NCBI RefSeq assembly: GCF_028389875.1
Contig: NC_084702.1
Coordinates: forward strand, 40,423,053-40,487,052
DNA from: Rhea pennata
Taxonomy: Eukaryota; Chordata; Aves; Rheiformes; Rheidae
Length of the DNA: 64,000 bases
Direction: 5' to 3'
Shown in pieces: positions 11,101 to 24,584 of this stretch (position 1 is its first letter; each line of letters begins with the position of its first letter). The notes under the pieces were generated by a model, which saw nothing but the letters and a program-made list of their open reading frames with translations, ran no database searches and was not told the origin of the DNA. Both the position numbers and the translations under genes were made by a program.

Positions 11101-13800
11101 TATTCCATTTACTGCATCAAACTCATTTCTGCTTGACAATGATACATAGGAAAAGTATCAAGTTTGTAAAGCAAGAAATAGCACTGTTCAAAAATAACCA
11201 CTTCTTATTTTCCTTGCCCCCCATTGTCCACTACTCTTCTCTGTGCTCTCTGCAGTGTGTTTCTAACCTGGGATGGGAGCCCCCGGGAACTCATTTAGGC
11301 AGAGAACTCATTCTGATCTCTTCAAGGGCACCGTTAGCTCAGAGTTTGCGCGCGGAGACCTTTGGGATTCACAAAACTCAGAGGTGCTGAAGAATCATGT
11401 TCAATGTGCAGAGCCACAGTCTGAAAAACTCCATATTTTTTTCCTTGAGCTTGTTTACTGGCACAATACTCACTGGATGTGGCTAGTCACTGCAGATGTT
11501 TCTCCAACTCCCAGAATGGCTAACTTTGTGAAACATTAGTAACCCCAGGTGCAGTCTTTGACTTTTCTGCCAAATCTGCCTCTTCTGTACCTCATCCTTG
11601 TTCCCTTTTCATTTTTTTTCTTGTTGTTAGGGCTGTATTGAGTTACAGTCAAGAGTACTTTACACCCCACCCCTTTAGGATACTCCTTTAGATATCATTT
11701 TAAAAGAGTTGGAAATCTCAGAAGCTGAACTCTATCATCTCATCTCTGTTTTGATTTTGGAAGCACAAGCTGCAAAATACAAACCTCCTATCAACGGAGT
11801 TCTTCCAGCAAGTCTCTGGATTGTAACCACTGGTCAATGTTATAATAAGATACTGAGTGGGTACAAACTACTCAGGAAATGAGTGTAAACGGCAGTGCAA
11901 TTGATATGGCATTAAACAGGTGTACAATATTTAACTGCTTCTTGGGGCCAGAAAGATGTAGTCAAACAGAACAAGCAACACTCATTACCGAGTACAATAC
12001 ACAATGGTCTCCCAAAGAAACAGCTGCCCTTATCTGTCTGCTTCTATTAGCTGCCTGTCCTGAAGTGCATCACTTTCATTCCCCTTGGTGATTAATTTGC
12101 CCTTAAATTATTCTGCATAGAATGCAAATAGACAAATTTGCACCATTTTACCCTATACTCAGTTTCTTTACTTCCCTCTGTTCACATTCTACAAATTATG
12201 AGGTCAATCCTATAGCTAAAGAATTTGCCCAGGCAGCGAGTAATTTCTCAAAAGAGTATTACGGGAAATAAACAAACTTGTTGGACCAAATGCAGCTATA
12301 CAGAACTCGACTTCTGACTACAGATAACTACATATTGCAGTTGCTGCAAAGAAGCACTTTGATCATTTTTATTTCTCAAACTGGGAATATTTTTAACATT
12401 TAGATAACAAAATTGTTGAATTTAGATAAAAAGTAAAAAGAAAGTGAGCTAATTCCTGCCAGCACCTTCCTTTTGTTATACTAGTTAATCAATCATTCTT
12501 GTTCACTCACATAATGGATCCTTCAGTTGTGTAAATGTATTTTATTGTATCATAGAATGACAATCTGGGTTTAAATATCTTACTGGTTTCTTGGTGTGAG
12601 CAGAACAATGTAGCAGAAACAAAGAAGCTTGGAGTACTTCCCAAGGATTATCTCAGTACTCTCCCAAATTCATTCTGTCATTTCTAAAAGTGGTGTGATC
12701 AGAATAGGCAGGAACTGAAGGCTTCTCCATGGGGAATGGTGACTTCATTTTAACATCATGTCCGTCCCTCTGAAACTAGGACCAAGGTGTCAGTTGCCCA
12801 ATAACTGTGTTTACTGTTATTTTCTTCTCTGTTGCCATGCTATAACCATCATTATCACCACAGAGGGGTGTATCACACAGGTTCACAGTTACCCCAGCAT
12901 CCCATAGCTCATTTCTGCTGGATTAGTTACTACAGCAGCACAGGGAAGACAGGGCCAAGCTAAAAAGTTCATCTAGGAGATGTTGCCCACTTATACAGCC
13001 ATCACCTTTCCTTGCTTGGGCTCTCATTAGAGCATTGCTTATATCACCCGGTGCTGAGAGGCAACTTGAAATCTTTATCACCCCAGTTTCTACCCACCAT
13101 TCGTGAGGTAACAACGCTTGCCAGCAGGCTGAGGAAGAACCAAAGACCTCGAGAACCAAAAGGAACCTGTTTCCTCACCTACCACCAAGTCAGCCATAGA
13201 AATGGTGTCTCCTCACAAGCCAAAACCTCGCGAGCAGCAACCCAAGGATACCTGTTTACCAGCACTTGCCAACACCATGACAGTTGTGCCCAATAGCAGA
13301 GCTTTCCTGAAATGAGTAGAATGGAGAAGACGTACTGTGGTGGGAACTGAGTGATTCATTTGGAAGTGGAAAAAGTAAGGAATGAAGGCACTGTTAAATG
13401 TGAATTTGATGGGTGAAAGGAAGGAAGATCTCCAAGTATCTCTAACTGAGGGTTGTCATACGTATTGCCAGCTGAGACATCACAGGTTTCTGAGAAGCCC
13501 TTGTAAAAAATTTTAGCATGCACTGCTGTAATACATCCATTACTACTTTTCTGCTGGCTGAACCAGGAGCTGGTCTCATGATACCTCTAGAGAGTGATAC
13601 CCACATCTTTCTGTGCACACTTGATTAGTTAAAGGAAAAAATAGTGAGTGTGAACATCTATAACTGAAGCTGCAAGCATTTAAACATTCTCCTATTTTTT
13701 ATTGTAAATACTGTCAGCAAAGCACTTCTGTTCCCAGTTGCGAAAGAAAGAGGCAGACAAGCAGCATGACAACATTTCTAGAATTTTTAAGTTAAAAAAC
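5101..13800. other. Intergenic, upstream of LVRN: no gene recognised
   Basis: All open frames here are short, and many begin with non-ATG codons. None resembles a known domain or has both convincing splice sites and homology. A 13-bp-stem hairpin lies at 5488-5521. An ATG-started 62-codon frame on the plus strand (8958-9146) has an acceptable start context but no recognisable relative. The rest is unremarkable AT-rich DNA. Confidence 0.6.
5488..5521. repeat. Perfect 13-bp inverted repeat with 8-base loop
   Basis: The arms CAGAATCATCCCA (5488-5500) and TGGGATGATTCTG (5509-5521) are exact reverse complements around the loop TATCTGGT. It lies about 700 bp upstream of the LVRN start codon. The stem is too short for a typical microRNA precursor; it could be a small palindromic element remnant. 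Confidence 0.85.
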
Positions 13801-13871
13801 AAGAATTCCAGGAATGGATCCAAACAATCAGATGTTCCAGATGCAAACTGGAACAATAGATTCCCAACCGG

Positions 13872-13903
<32 letters not shown>
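13872..13903. repeat. A32 mononucleotide run
   Basis: Thirty-two consecutive A residues follow TTCCCAACCGG. No AATAAA signal lies at the right distance upstream, so a plain slippage-prone repeat is the simplest reading. Confidence 0.9.
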
Positions 13904-13905
<2 letters not shown>

Positions 13906-14127
13906 AGAGGGGAAATTCTAAGCATTACAGTTTTTAAAATATTTGAATATTTGTAGAAAGACTGTTGCCTCAACCCCCCCCCAAAATAGTAAAATTCTAA
14001 TGTTTCATCCTTTAAGCTAAAAATTTCGTGTAATACTTGCACTTCTTTCTAAAATACCTAGAAAATCTTTGTGGTTGTTTGCAGAACTATCTTACCTTTT
14101 CTCTTTTGTCCAAAATTGAACTGCTGT

Positions 14128-14169
14128 AATAAAATGACTGCAGAACCAAAAAAAAAAAAAAAAAAAAAA
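14128..14169 (+). repeat. AATAAA plus A22: possible processed-retrocopy 3' end
   Basis: AATAAA (14128-14133) is followed 14 bases later by 22 consecutive A residues (14148-14169), the layout of a genomic copy of a polyadenylated transcript. I cannot identify a parent gene in the preceding 250 bases, which are AT-rich and closed in all frames. Confidence 0.35.
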
Positions 14170-15904
14170 CACACAGAACTAACTAAGCACCAGATCTTAC
14201 AGAAAGCACTACCTTTGCCATAGCTTCAGAAATCAGATCTTGACCACTCAGTCCACAATGACCATCTGGTGAAATCAAGGAGCTTGCTGCGTTCCAGCAA
14301 TATAGACAAGTAGCAGAACAGCTCAGCAAAACAGAGTAGAAGTAGCAAAGTATACAAGTGGCTTATATTTGACATTCTGATACTGCAGCTTTTTCTTATT
14401 TTACTTGTTTCTTTGCTTACTACCCAAAAGCCTTCATAACTGAGACAGCATACTGAAGATTGAATCCTTAACTCTTCCAACTGTAGACAAAAACAATTTT
14501 TATGTATAACTGCTAGCACAGCTACTCAGACAAATCTTCCTACATAGCAAAGGTAAAAAGAAAACATATATCTATGTTCAGCAGCAGATAGGAAACTTTA
14601 ATTTCATTGAAGAATACAAAAAATGATACAGTGCATTAAGAAGCAAAGCACAATGAAGTAAAACATTTCAAAAGTACTGAACTATTATCTTTTCAAAATT
14701 ATTTTTATTTTGAAAGGTATTTGGAATAATTCCCATTTTAATTTTAAACTGTTATTTTGGCTTGTATTATCTTTTTAAATTGCTAATATCAGTTATGAAA
14801 CAATTAACTATCTCTCATTTACTAACCTCAACAATTGCTGTTTAATACACGTTACTAAACTACCTATCATGATTCTAATTACGAAAGTAACTATGAACAA
14901 ATATACTATAAATTGATAACTTAAGGAATAAAAACATATCTAAAAAGACCTAAATTTAGTGTGAAGCATTTGAATTTCAGCAAAGCCGAAGGGAAACGAA
15001 GACCATGTAGAAACGATGAAATTGTTCATGAAGCGGGTGTGCTGTTTCAGCCCGCTCTGCCCTTACTGGGGATGGGATTTATCCAGGCAAGAATGTCACC
15101 GCCTGACTTTTGCCACATTAGCAAATCTTTGACTCTGCGTGACAAGAGAGGGTGCAATTTCATCTTCCAGTGTCTCTGGCGGCAATGCTGGTTTAAGAGA
15201 TTCCTGTCCTCCCTCCACCTCGACTACTCATTCCTGCCCCTGTGCAGCTGTTCCCCCCCTTCCCGTGCTGGGCTGATGTTACTGCCTGCGAGAGCAACAG
15301 GAAGGATAATATTCAGTAACCCCCACTGCCACAAAGAAATTGAGGAAGGAGGAGGAAGGGAAGCACAAAAATGGCGATTGTGCCCCTTGTACTCATACTG
15401 AACAAATTACTCGCTTCTTCAAAGTCAATGCAAGTATTGACAATGCCAGCATGGTATCACTTACTGAGTGCCCATGAGTTACATGACTCTTCGCCCTTCA
15501 AATCCAGGGGACTGTCTGAGGGCTGACAAGCAGGGGCTAACTCAGGGCTAGCATTACAAATTTGGATTCTTAGCAAGAATAGCAGGACAAAGCCAGATTA
15601 GTGCAAATGATATGACTTAAGCCTCCTAGACCTTGTGCTTAGACTCGGTTCTGTTGGGATGACTGACCTGCATGGAGGTTGCACCACTTTTTCTAGGCAG
15701 CATTGGTTGAAGAACACACTTCACCCTGATAATAACATTATAACAAAGAACCCATCTTCTTCAGAGATCAGAAAGGAACCAAAACATCTTATTCTCTGCC
15801 ACATCAATATTGCTACTTATCCTGAGCCAGAAAACACAAGACAAGAGCAGAGTCGCATGGCTAAAGCATAGGACACAGTCTAGAAACCTGAGATCTTTAT
15901 CAGT

Positions 15905-16050
15905 TCTGCAGCAACACCCTGTGAAGTAACATCTCTATGGCTGTGTTTTAGGCATTCTCATCCATTTTCCACTGTCTCAGAAACAGTTGTGAGGTTTAAC
16001 TATAAAATGCTTTGAGATCTGTGGCTGGGAAGCACTATAGGAATTCTACA
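15905..16050 (+). repeat. Ancient MIR/CORE-SINE-like relic (tentative)
   Basis: The segment contains the ordered landmarks of an old amniote retroelement tail. First come CCATTTTCCACTGTCTCAG and GTTGTGAGG. Then TAAAATGCTTTGAGATCTGT is followed by GGAAGCACTATAGGAATT. This order resembles repeats known across amniotes that end in GCTTTGAGATC...GCGCTATA. Divergence is high and boundaries are approximate. Confidence 0.4.
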
Positions 16051-17848
16051 TAGATAATGATTGATTCTTAACTTACTGATTGCTGTTATAGAGCTTACAA
16101 TGAATATTTCATGTCAGAGAGGCTTGTATAGTCCTAAGATTTTTAATGCAAAGGTAATAAACTTAGAAAGCATTGAGCAGAATCTTTCTCAACTGAAGAA
16201 ACATGTTAAAATTTGATTCAAAGTTTGGTTTGTTTATTTTTCAGTTCAAGTCACTGTAAGATGAAAAACTTTGCGCTGATACAGAGTTAATGAAGAATGG
16301 AAAATGTAAACTTTCTGCCTGTGAAAAAAATGTAAAAGATTCCTGGAATGATTGGGGGGATTTCTGTGCAATGTATGGGTCACAGAAAGCTTCTGCTTTT
16401 GATCAATGGACAGGATATGCTGCAATGGCCATGGACTTCTTGCCAGCACATGGTAAAAAAAACAGACAGCAGTCAGCAGAGAGTCATAATCTTATTAGTT
16501 CTGGCTTTACCATATGTTTGGAGACACCTGGCCACAGATATATTCCCTTTAGCATTTCACATCTTAGCTTGTTTAACATAGTGAGCTTTACCCTAGTCTC
16601 AGATACATTCAAAGAAACCAACAGTAATTCAAACCACTCAGAAAGTTAATATAGCATAAAGTGCAATAGGAGCATCAGAATAAGCCTCATATTGGCTCTC
16701 TACATGCTAACTCAGGGTTGCTTAAAATGTGGCTCACAGGAGAGAGGTGAGGATTTAGAAAAGCCCTAAAAATTGTTTCATTCAAATGGCTGAAATAATC
16801 ATCAGATTCATTCAGTTGTAACACCAGGAAAGATCAGAGGTCACTTTGGGTTTAGTGAGTTTGCAGTGAATCCATCTGCCTGGAAAAGGCAAGAATCATA
16901 TCCTGGTCAGGCACCACGAGGTTTCTCAGACTGGAAAGTGCAGGAATAGATATAGTCTTGGTGAGAAACTTCAGGCCAAGATTTATGCTCTGTTATTATT
17001 ACTCAGAAGCCAAATCCCACGAAACATGTACAGCTACGTGGCACGTAGTATTTTGCAAGCCAACAACTCTTTCTGTGCTTCTAATGTCATGGAAAAGCAG
17101 TAGTTTGAGGGGAGTAGCAGCATGCTCCAGATTCCATAAACACTGAGAAACAGCAACAGGTTTTTGTTCTGAATTACCCTTTTAGACTTCCTGTACTTCA
17201 TCAGTCTCTCTGCATCTCCTTTCATGAGCCTCTTTGCAGTTCCTCTTCCCGTATAGCATGTCTACCTTACCCTTGCACTTTCTAAGGGATTACAGAAGCT
17301 GAATCCTACTGAAGGCTGGAGAAGGGAGAGAAGAGAAGCGCTCAAGCAGCCAGGTGGCACAGATTCACAGGATGAGGAGCAGACTGGCAATCAGTCATGC
17401 ACCTATGACGAAACCACTAAGGAAAAAGAAAGAAAGAAAAAAAGAAGTAATGCCTTACGGTAAAATTACCCAGCTCTGAAGAGCAACTTATGACTCTGCC
17501 AGGCAAGCAGCTGCCCCTCTGCAGCAGGGAACACAGGGTGACCGGCAGCAGCACCAACTATTAGCAAGGTTGCCAAAACGGCTCAATGGACATGGATAAC
17601 ACATCCCTTTGTCAGATAGGAAATACTTGGTCTAAAAAGAAAAAAAAAAGGGGGGGGGGTTCAGAGCTTTAGAACAAGTTACCAGATTTTTTCTCTTGAT
17701 CAGAGTAGTAGATTTCTCACCCAGCCTTATTCACAGGGTGAATTAATTATTTTAGTTGAAATTTTCCAAAATAAGCAGCAGGATGAGACAGATATCTGGT
17801 ACTGAAAATTCCAGCTCAGCTGACTGAAACTGGGAAAATTTGTAAGCA

Positions 17849-17876
17849 ACTGATTCTTCTAAAGGGAAGAATCAGT
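17849..17876. repeat. 11-bp inverted repeat hairpin
   Basis: ACTGATTCTTC (17849-17859) and GAAGAATCAGT (17866-17876) pair perfectly around the loop TAAAGG. No flanking promoter or terminator context is visible. Confidence 0.8.
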
Positions 17877-18272
17877 GCTCTCTCTCTCTTTTTTTTTTTT
17901 AATAATATCTCAATTACTATAGTTTGAATTATAGAGTATATCTGTGTCTTGTGATTTTGGTCACAACACAAAACCACTCATTCCTCATACACAATGTTTA
18001 AGACATTGGTAGAAATCCAATGTCCCTAGAAGGACAGTGCGTACTCTTCCATATTACTTGAATTATTTTGATGATATGGATCTATTGACTAAATTTGTTC
18101 TGGACTAGTGATTAGCCTGAATCAGAAGCATATTTTATCTATATAAGTGCTATAACTGTAACAAGTATTTTGTGGGTTGTAAGAAATACTTACATAGTTT
18201 TGAATTTTTCAAGTTAGTTATTTTAATTTGTTTCCATTGTATTTACTTGTACTGAATAGCTTATACTTTTGG

Positions 18273-18320
18273 GATCCAGTTAAAAAGCCACCTTTTGATC
18301 CAGTTAAAAAGCCACCTTTT
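18273..18320. repeat. Perfect 24-bp tandem duplication
   Basis: Two identical head-to-tail copies of a 24-base unit starting GATCCAGTTAAAAAGCC occupy 18273-18296 and 18297-18320. Identity is complete, suggesting a recent slippage or repair event. Confidence 0.95.
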
Positions 18321-20170
18321 AAGTATGCAGACTTGTTCCTTGAGACTTAAATATGAGTGCTATAGCCACAAGAAGAAAGTTCTCCCAAAGCGATCAACAT
18401 TAAAAGACCTCTTGGGAGTAATCAAATTATATCAGTTACAATGATGTGGTTTATATAAGACACACGAGTCATATTTTAAATCCCAGCAGCAAGCACAAGA
18501 AAGGACATCAAATAAACCATTTTCTTATGTGAGGTTTCTGTAATGAAAGCCAAAAGGGAAAATGACATGAGAATGAGTGGAAATAAACTCATACAAGAAG
18601 GATTTGGATCAGTATCTATGTAAAAATTAAAGCAATGTTCTTTTCCTCAACAGATGAAGGTGTCTGGACAATAACTTATCCAACATGGTGATAACATCAC
18701 AACATCCATAAAAACAATCTAAATATGTTGGTCTATGCATGCTTTTGAAAAAAAAAATCCATTCATTCAGTAGACTAGAGTTGGCATGGTTGAGTGGTGG
18801 AATAATGCCGCCCTCTTAATTCAGTGACAAATAAAACTTTCAAAAGCCTAAACACATTTATCTGATCCTAAGTAGTAATCCATATTGGAAGTCAGATATA
18901 TTTTTGATTGCCCTATTAAAAGGGACAACCATTTCAAGAAAAGTATCTACACAGTATGAATCAGATTCTGCTCCTTTAAAAACACATAATTAGGACAAGG
19001 AAACTAACAGTAGATACGAAGCCTGTTTGCAAATGTCTCCTCCAGCTCCGTGACGCAGGAGGGCAGCCTTTCAGCTTTTATACTAAACCTCATACCCAGT
19101 AGATTATCCAACTAATGTATTACTCATTTTATTTTCTCTGAGTTTTTGTATCACAACCATTATATGCCATCAGAATGTCTCAAATAGATTGCACTGTATC
19201 TATCAACACTAAATAGGAGATACTCTCATTAGTTATATTCTCAGCGTACCTTTATAAGGAAGAAGACTTTTTCAGTCTTCCTTCTTCTCATTTTGAGCCT
19301 GTTGATCCATTTCAGCCAATATGACAAAATCAGAAATCTCAAAAGATATTTAATTACACATTTGCTAAAGGAGGTACAGATAGGAAAAAGAACCCTAGCA
19401 TCCTACTGCTGTTCTTACTGAGGCCAAAGCCAGGGAAATAGCTATCAGCAGTTCCCAGGCACCAGGTGGCCAGCTGTTCAGCACACAAGTATCGGCTGCC
19501 TCCTCAGCAGCTGGTGCAGGGCAGCTCACGAGCTCATTCCTACTTGCAGTTGGTGTCTCTCCCTTTGCTTCAGCAAAAGAGCAAACAGCACAGAGGCAAG
19601 TGCTGAACTGGAAATACTGCCAGCTCAGGAAGTTACTGAGATGCAGGTGTCCTGCGAGACTGGAAAGGAAATGGGCTTCTTGCAGAGAGAGGTACTGGGT
19701 GACAGAAGATACGAAGCTTGAGGAAATCAGACTTCGTTAGTTCCACTGCTCATGGAAAAACCTCCCTCTCTTCTATCTGACTTTCCGCAAGTACGTGGAA
19801 CCCAAGTATTTTAATGGGATACAAATATTTAGAAATCTACTCTAATATGGTTTCTCTTTTTCTAGGTGTGATGTGTTAGATGTAGCTATCATGGGACACT
19901 GCTGCTCAAACGTAATACTCAGCTAGGTAATTTCTCCCTTTTGCAGTCTTTATCTCTTAATTTATCTCTATTTAACAGGAAATTTCAGACTATCATGCAG
20001 CTGTCTGTACTCCCTTTAAAACTTGAGTAAATTGTTTATATCTAAATACATATTTAACACTAGAAATATTAGTCTATTGATTATTCTCAAAATTTAGTGC
20101 TCTCAGCTGACAAACCAACTAGCTACTTTTGATTTGTTTGCCTTCACATCTGCCAAACTGCTCCGCAGAG

Positions 20171-20262
20171 GACCAAATCCTGAGGCAGGGTGCTTACTCA
20201 ACCCTGAAAAGCTCCGCATCAGTGGGAGTTTCAGGGTACTCAGCACCTTCTAGGATCACATA
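20171..20262. repeat. Degenerate palindromic MITE-like relic (tentative)
   Basis: The left half (ACCAAATCCTGAGGCAGGG through ACCCTGAAA) and the right half (CAGTGGGAGTTTCAGGG through CTTCTAGGATCA) are imperfect reverse complements. This is the layout of a short element with long inverted arms, similar to palindromic repeats familiar from turtle and crocodilian DNA. It is bordered by AG at 20167-20168 and GT at 20275-20276, so it could also be mistaken for an exon. Confidence 0.4.
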
Positions 20263-23200
20263 TTCCAGTAACAGGTATGTTGGCATCTTGTTATTACACA
20301 AATGTCCCTGCTCACAACATGTTTTGTTATCCGCCTCTATATTGGCTGTTGGGCTTTTGTTAATGCTTAACCTTTGTTTCTTTTCTCTATCTCTAGTGAT
20401 TCTCCTCCTCATCATTGCCTTGCTTTGGAAGACTTGACTCTTGGAGGCCTAGCCCTCCAGATCCGCTGGCAAAAAAGCTGAGCTGGGATTTCCAGGCAGT
20501 AAGAACGCACTCCAGTCACTTTTTATTTTAAACCTTGTTCAACATTTTGTTCTCCTAAACTCTAGAAGTTGACTTGGATAAGCAGGTACATGGAGATGCA
20601 CAACTCCTGAAGAGTTGGCAGAGCCTCTTGCCAATACATTCTCGTACAGCTAGGCAGACACCAATTCTGCCTCTGAACTAAGGTAGAGATTTTTTTTTCT
20701 GTGTGAAAAGATAGCTTCAAGTTAGACTGCTTCTCTAAGGACCTTTCTGTTTGGAGACGAAGACTGCTGCCTACAAAACCTTCTGGCCGCTTTGGTCAAG
20801 CCTCTTTGGACAGTGTTCGGAGAGCACTTCTGCCTTCCATGGCCTTAAACCACATACCTGGCTTTGGTGCCATATTAAGACTCCTATGACAAAATTCATT
20901 GCTGCCAGAAAGCTCGGATGTCATTACACCCACAACACAAAGCTTTCCTATGGGTTGTATACTGGAGGAATATTTAGCCTTCCATTTCTATTACAGCACT
21001 TATCAATAAAAGAATTACCACCTATGACAGAAATGTGCTAGATCTGCCTTATGTACAAGCAACCCTATAGATCAAATGAGTTCTATATTTTAACATAGAG
21101 ATGTGAGAATTCAGGCAAAACCATTCATAAAGCCAAAACACATCAAACAGATCGTCATGTAGGAAAAGTTGTGGGACCTTCCTTGGCAAAGGCAGCTGTT
21201 GCTGGGTCTTCTTTTGATAAGGAGCAGAGAATGGTTGAAAGTCAGTTCAAAAGGGTGAAAGAACATTAAAAGCAGAGATGCTAAGCTACTTTATGAACCT
21301 AGACGTACAGCAATAGTAGTTAGGTGCTCACAAGCCCTAATTTGTCTTTGCATACACAGCCATGTTTTAAAACACTTGGGAATGTTATGATTTGTGGTTT
21401 GATACAGTCTGTGGTTTTAAAACAATGCTGAGTTTGTTGCTGTTGAGGTTGCCCTGGTGAGATGGTCAGGTTTCTTTTGATCATTCTTTGCCAGTCTTTG
21501 TTATTCTGTGCACTCTCTAGAGCAGTTTGTGAGAACTGCAGCATCCCAGGAGCCTTCCAAAATTACATGGGTTCCAGAAGGATTGGACTGTCCAGAGTAC
21601 AAAAAGACATGGAGCAGCACTGGCACATTTGATCCCAGGCTTCAGATCCCTATCCTACTTTCAAGACCTTTCATGAGACTTGGATAGCCCCTTAGTCCAG
21701 TTATACAAATACATAGTTAAATAAAGTCTCACATTTTGTTAACAATTCACAGCAAGATCTTTCAATTTCCATCATTCACATCACAACTGGAGGCACTAAA
21801 GCACAAGGATTTCAAGGACTCTGCTTGGGTCAGTCCTGCTCTCAGCCTCAGCAATATCAGTTGCAGGTTTTATGGTGCCCTTCTCAATGTGCAGCTATTG
21901 GAGAGGCCCTAACAGCTCCCACTGATTCTGTGTGCAAAGCTGAAGGGTTGGCACTGCTGAAAGCTCAACTCTGGTTTTTATTAGAATGAGCCTCATTTTT
22001 GGAATCCACATTCTCCACAGTCAGTGTTCTGGCCTCCAGATTTCCTGACACCATCGGTTCCTACTACAGAACATACAGAAAGGCAAATCTGCAGCTGGTG
22101 TAATTTGGCACAGTCAGTGAAGAGTCTGGTGTGTAACCTCTCCCCCTACAGCCATCATAAACTAAATGAAGGGTTAGAAGGTTATAGAGGAAGATAAAAG
22201 TGTTAAATAAACAAATCACGGTATCCGTAAGGACAGGTATCCTTCTGTATAGCATGAGTTGTTTTAATACAAGTGGTTTTAATACAAGATAGATGAATGT
22301 AATGGATGTTGTATATTTTCAACTGGAGGAAAATACATTCAAGTTAAGAGGAGGTCAAATTTCTTGTGGTTGAATCCATGAAGTAAATACAGAACATATT
22401 TCATTTGTTTAGATTTTGGGGGAACAAACTGTTTCTTTAGTGGCGTAGCCATATTATACTAAAGCACTGTAGTGTACTGCATTTCAAAAAACACATGATT
22501 ATAAAGCACAGAATGTACTAACATCAGTGATTGATGAAATCATGGAAATTGAAAACAATTCTGAAAAATAAAGCTCTTGAAAGAAATTACTTTTATTTTC
22601 TAAATCACAACATACAAACGAGGAGAAAAACTGCCTTGAATGTAGACGTAAGCCTTCATATCACTAGGACCTAATAGTGAAAAGCAGTTTATCACGCTTG
22701 AGTTTCTGATGAGTCTCATTCAGACTGGTGATTTGAAATGGCTGCATTTGAAATACCTTGTCATGCTAAACCTCACTAGCCTCCACATGCTCCATGTCTA
22801 CATGACACAATTGTCTTAATTCTCATACCTGTGTTATAACAGAGGAATGTATCATAAAAATAAAGATTGTACATCTTATTGAATACGACTGCTTAAGGCT
22901 TTTTGGACTTCTACGGCTAGTATTTCATAACTCTTACTAGTAAAACTAAAGACAATTGTATCTTAAGGCAATTACTATTCAGAAATGGGTAACGGGAGTC
23001 TCCGGAAACAGTTTTCCTGTTCTGAAAACTTTTCAAACTTCAAAAACTGTTCCCTATAGGGAGAAAAAGATCCTTCAAATTTTCCTGCCAAGAAACAGTG
23101 AACAAGAAGCTCAGAGCAGACAATATTCCTGTGCATAAGGGAGTCTCCTCAGATGGGGCAGGAACTTGGTTCCTGCGTCTTTCCCATGCCAGCTGACTAT

Positions 23201-24535
23201 CAGTATCATGAGGGTATAAAACACTGTAAAGTGGCTCTTACTGGCTGATTCTAGCTGGATGCAGCACCTCTGTATAGCTTACCAAAACGAATTACTTGAT
23301 TCCAGGGTATCAGCACTCCACACAGAGGTGCTGCTTTGGGAGCTTCTTTAGCTTTGAGCAAAAATTGCAACCAGTGAACACTCTCAGCGTAAGTGCTGTC
23401 AACTCTGATCGACTTATTGAAAGTTGCAGTTGCAGCTAATCATCATTTTCCAAAAATGCCTGTTTTTCAAAATTCCTAATCTGCTGTATCAATGCCTCAC
23501 TCCTAAGATAAGCAGACTACTATGTTTTAACTCAAATGGTTGCATTGGGGGAATTCAGATGTGGTAGGGAATTCCAAATTTGTAAATAAACAATGAAGTT
23601 AAGAGTGAAAGTGCTAGCCCCTGCTTATGATCCACTGGAAGAACAGATGCATCTTCAAGATTTCTAAAAAAGGAAGAAAGTTAACTTATGAGTTTTAAGG
23701 ATACAAATAAACAACAGTGTGCTTCTAATTATATCAGTGAGTCACAGCAGAGTACAAATTAATAGGATATAGGATCTTTGCCTCTTCCTGAAGTTGGGCA
23801 ATCTTTTTCTTTCAAAGCAGTGGAGAGTATTCCAATGTAGCCAACCTTATGTATATGCAGAGCAGGACCTCCACACTTGTGCAAAACCTCCTGAAAAAAT
23901 GCTGTGCTTTTCATTCCCAAAGTGCCTCCTACTTAACTGAGTAGTGGAGCTGAAAAGGGCTATATAAATGCATTGAGGATGACCAAAAGGCCTCCCTGTC
24001 ACACCTACTCAGACCATCACAAACTAAAAAAAAAAAAAAAAAATGCCAAAAAAACCCCAAAAAACAAAAAACCAACACTTTAAAAAATCTATTTTTCAAG
24101 GCTCATAATTAATAAAAGCAATAGAAATGTGGAATTATTTAAACAAAACTCAAACTTCAAAGCAAGGATCTAAGTATTATGGTCTTGACACTCTCTTATG
24201 AAGCAACCTTTTGTAGATGTTTACTGCTATTATTTCCTCATTAAAGTTGTACCCCTTGTACAGGCGGGTAAAGAAGCACACTTTAAAAAGCTATTGCACT
24301 ATATCTCTGACTTCCTGGGTGTTTAATTTTATAAGTTTCTGTTCATCAGAAAAACATAGGAAAAAGAAGAGAAGTGTTCCAAGTTGGAAATTTCATGTAG
24401 GTATCATTTCAGTTAAAAAAAGGGGGGGGGGGAGAGACACTATGGTAAACAATGTTGAATTATCACAGTTGAGATTATTCCATCAGCTGCAATCTAATGG
24501 TTGACCATGTGTATGCTGCATAGTTACCTTGACTG

Positions 24536-24584
24536 AATAATAATATAATATATAATAATATAATAATAATATAATAATAATATA
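24536..24584. repeat. (TAATA/ATAAT)n AT-rich simple repeat
   Basis: A run of interleaved TAA and TATAA units of about 50 bases made only of A and T. It is a typical slippage-prone microsatellite. Confidence 0.85.

Larger units (their letters stand above)
13801..20100. other. Intergenic: old repeat relics and simple repeats, no gene
   Basis: No coding exon is recognised. Noted contents are A32 at 13872-13903, a retrocopy-like poly(A) end near 14128-14169, a MIR-like relic around 15905-16050, A9G10 at 17641-17659, a short hairpin at 17849-17876, and a 24-bp tandem duplication at 18273-18320. The longest plus-strand frame (14961-15401) begins at GTG and looks like chance. Confidence 0.55.

Noticed and set aside
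12548-12562. CR1-like end motif (ATCATAGAATGACAA)
   Set aside because: Only about 12 bases match a CR1 terminus and the flanking sequence does not continue the similarity.
14961-15401. 146-codon plus-strand open frame
   Set aside because: It begins at GTG, has no recognisable domain, and no splice or promoter context supports it.
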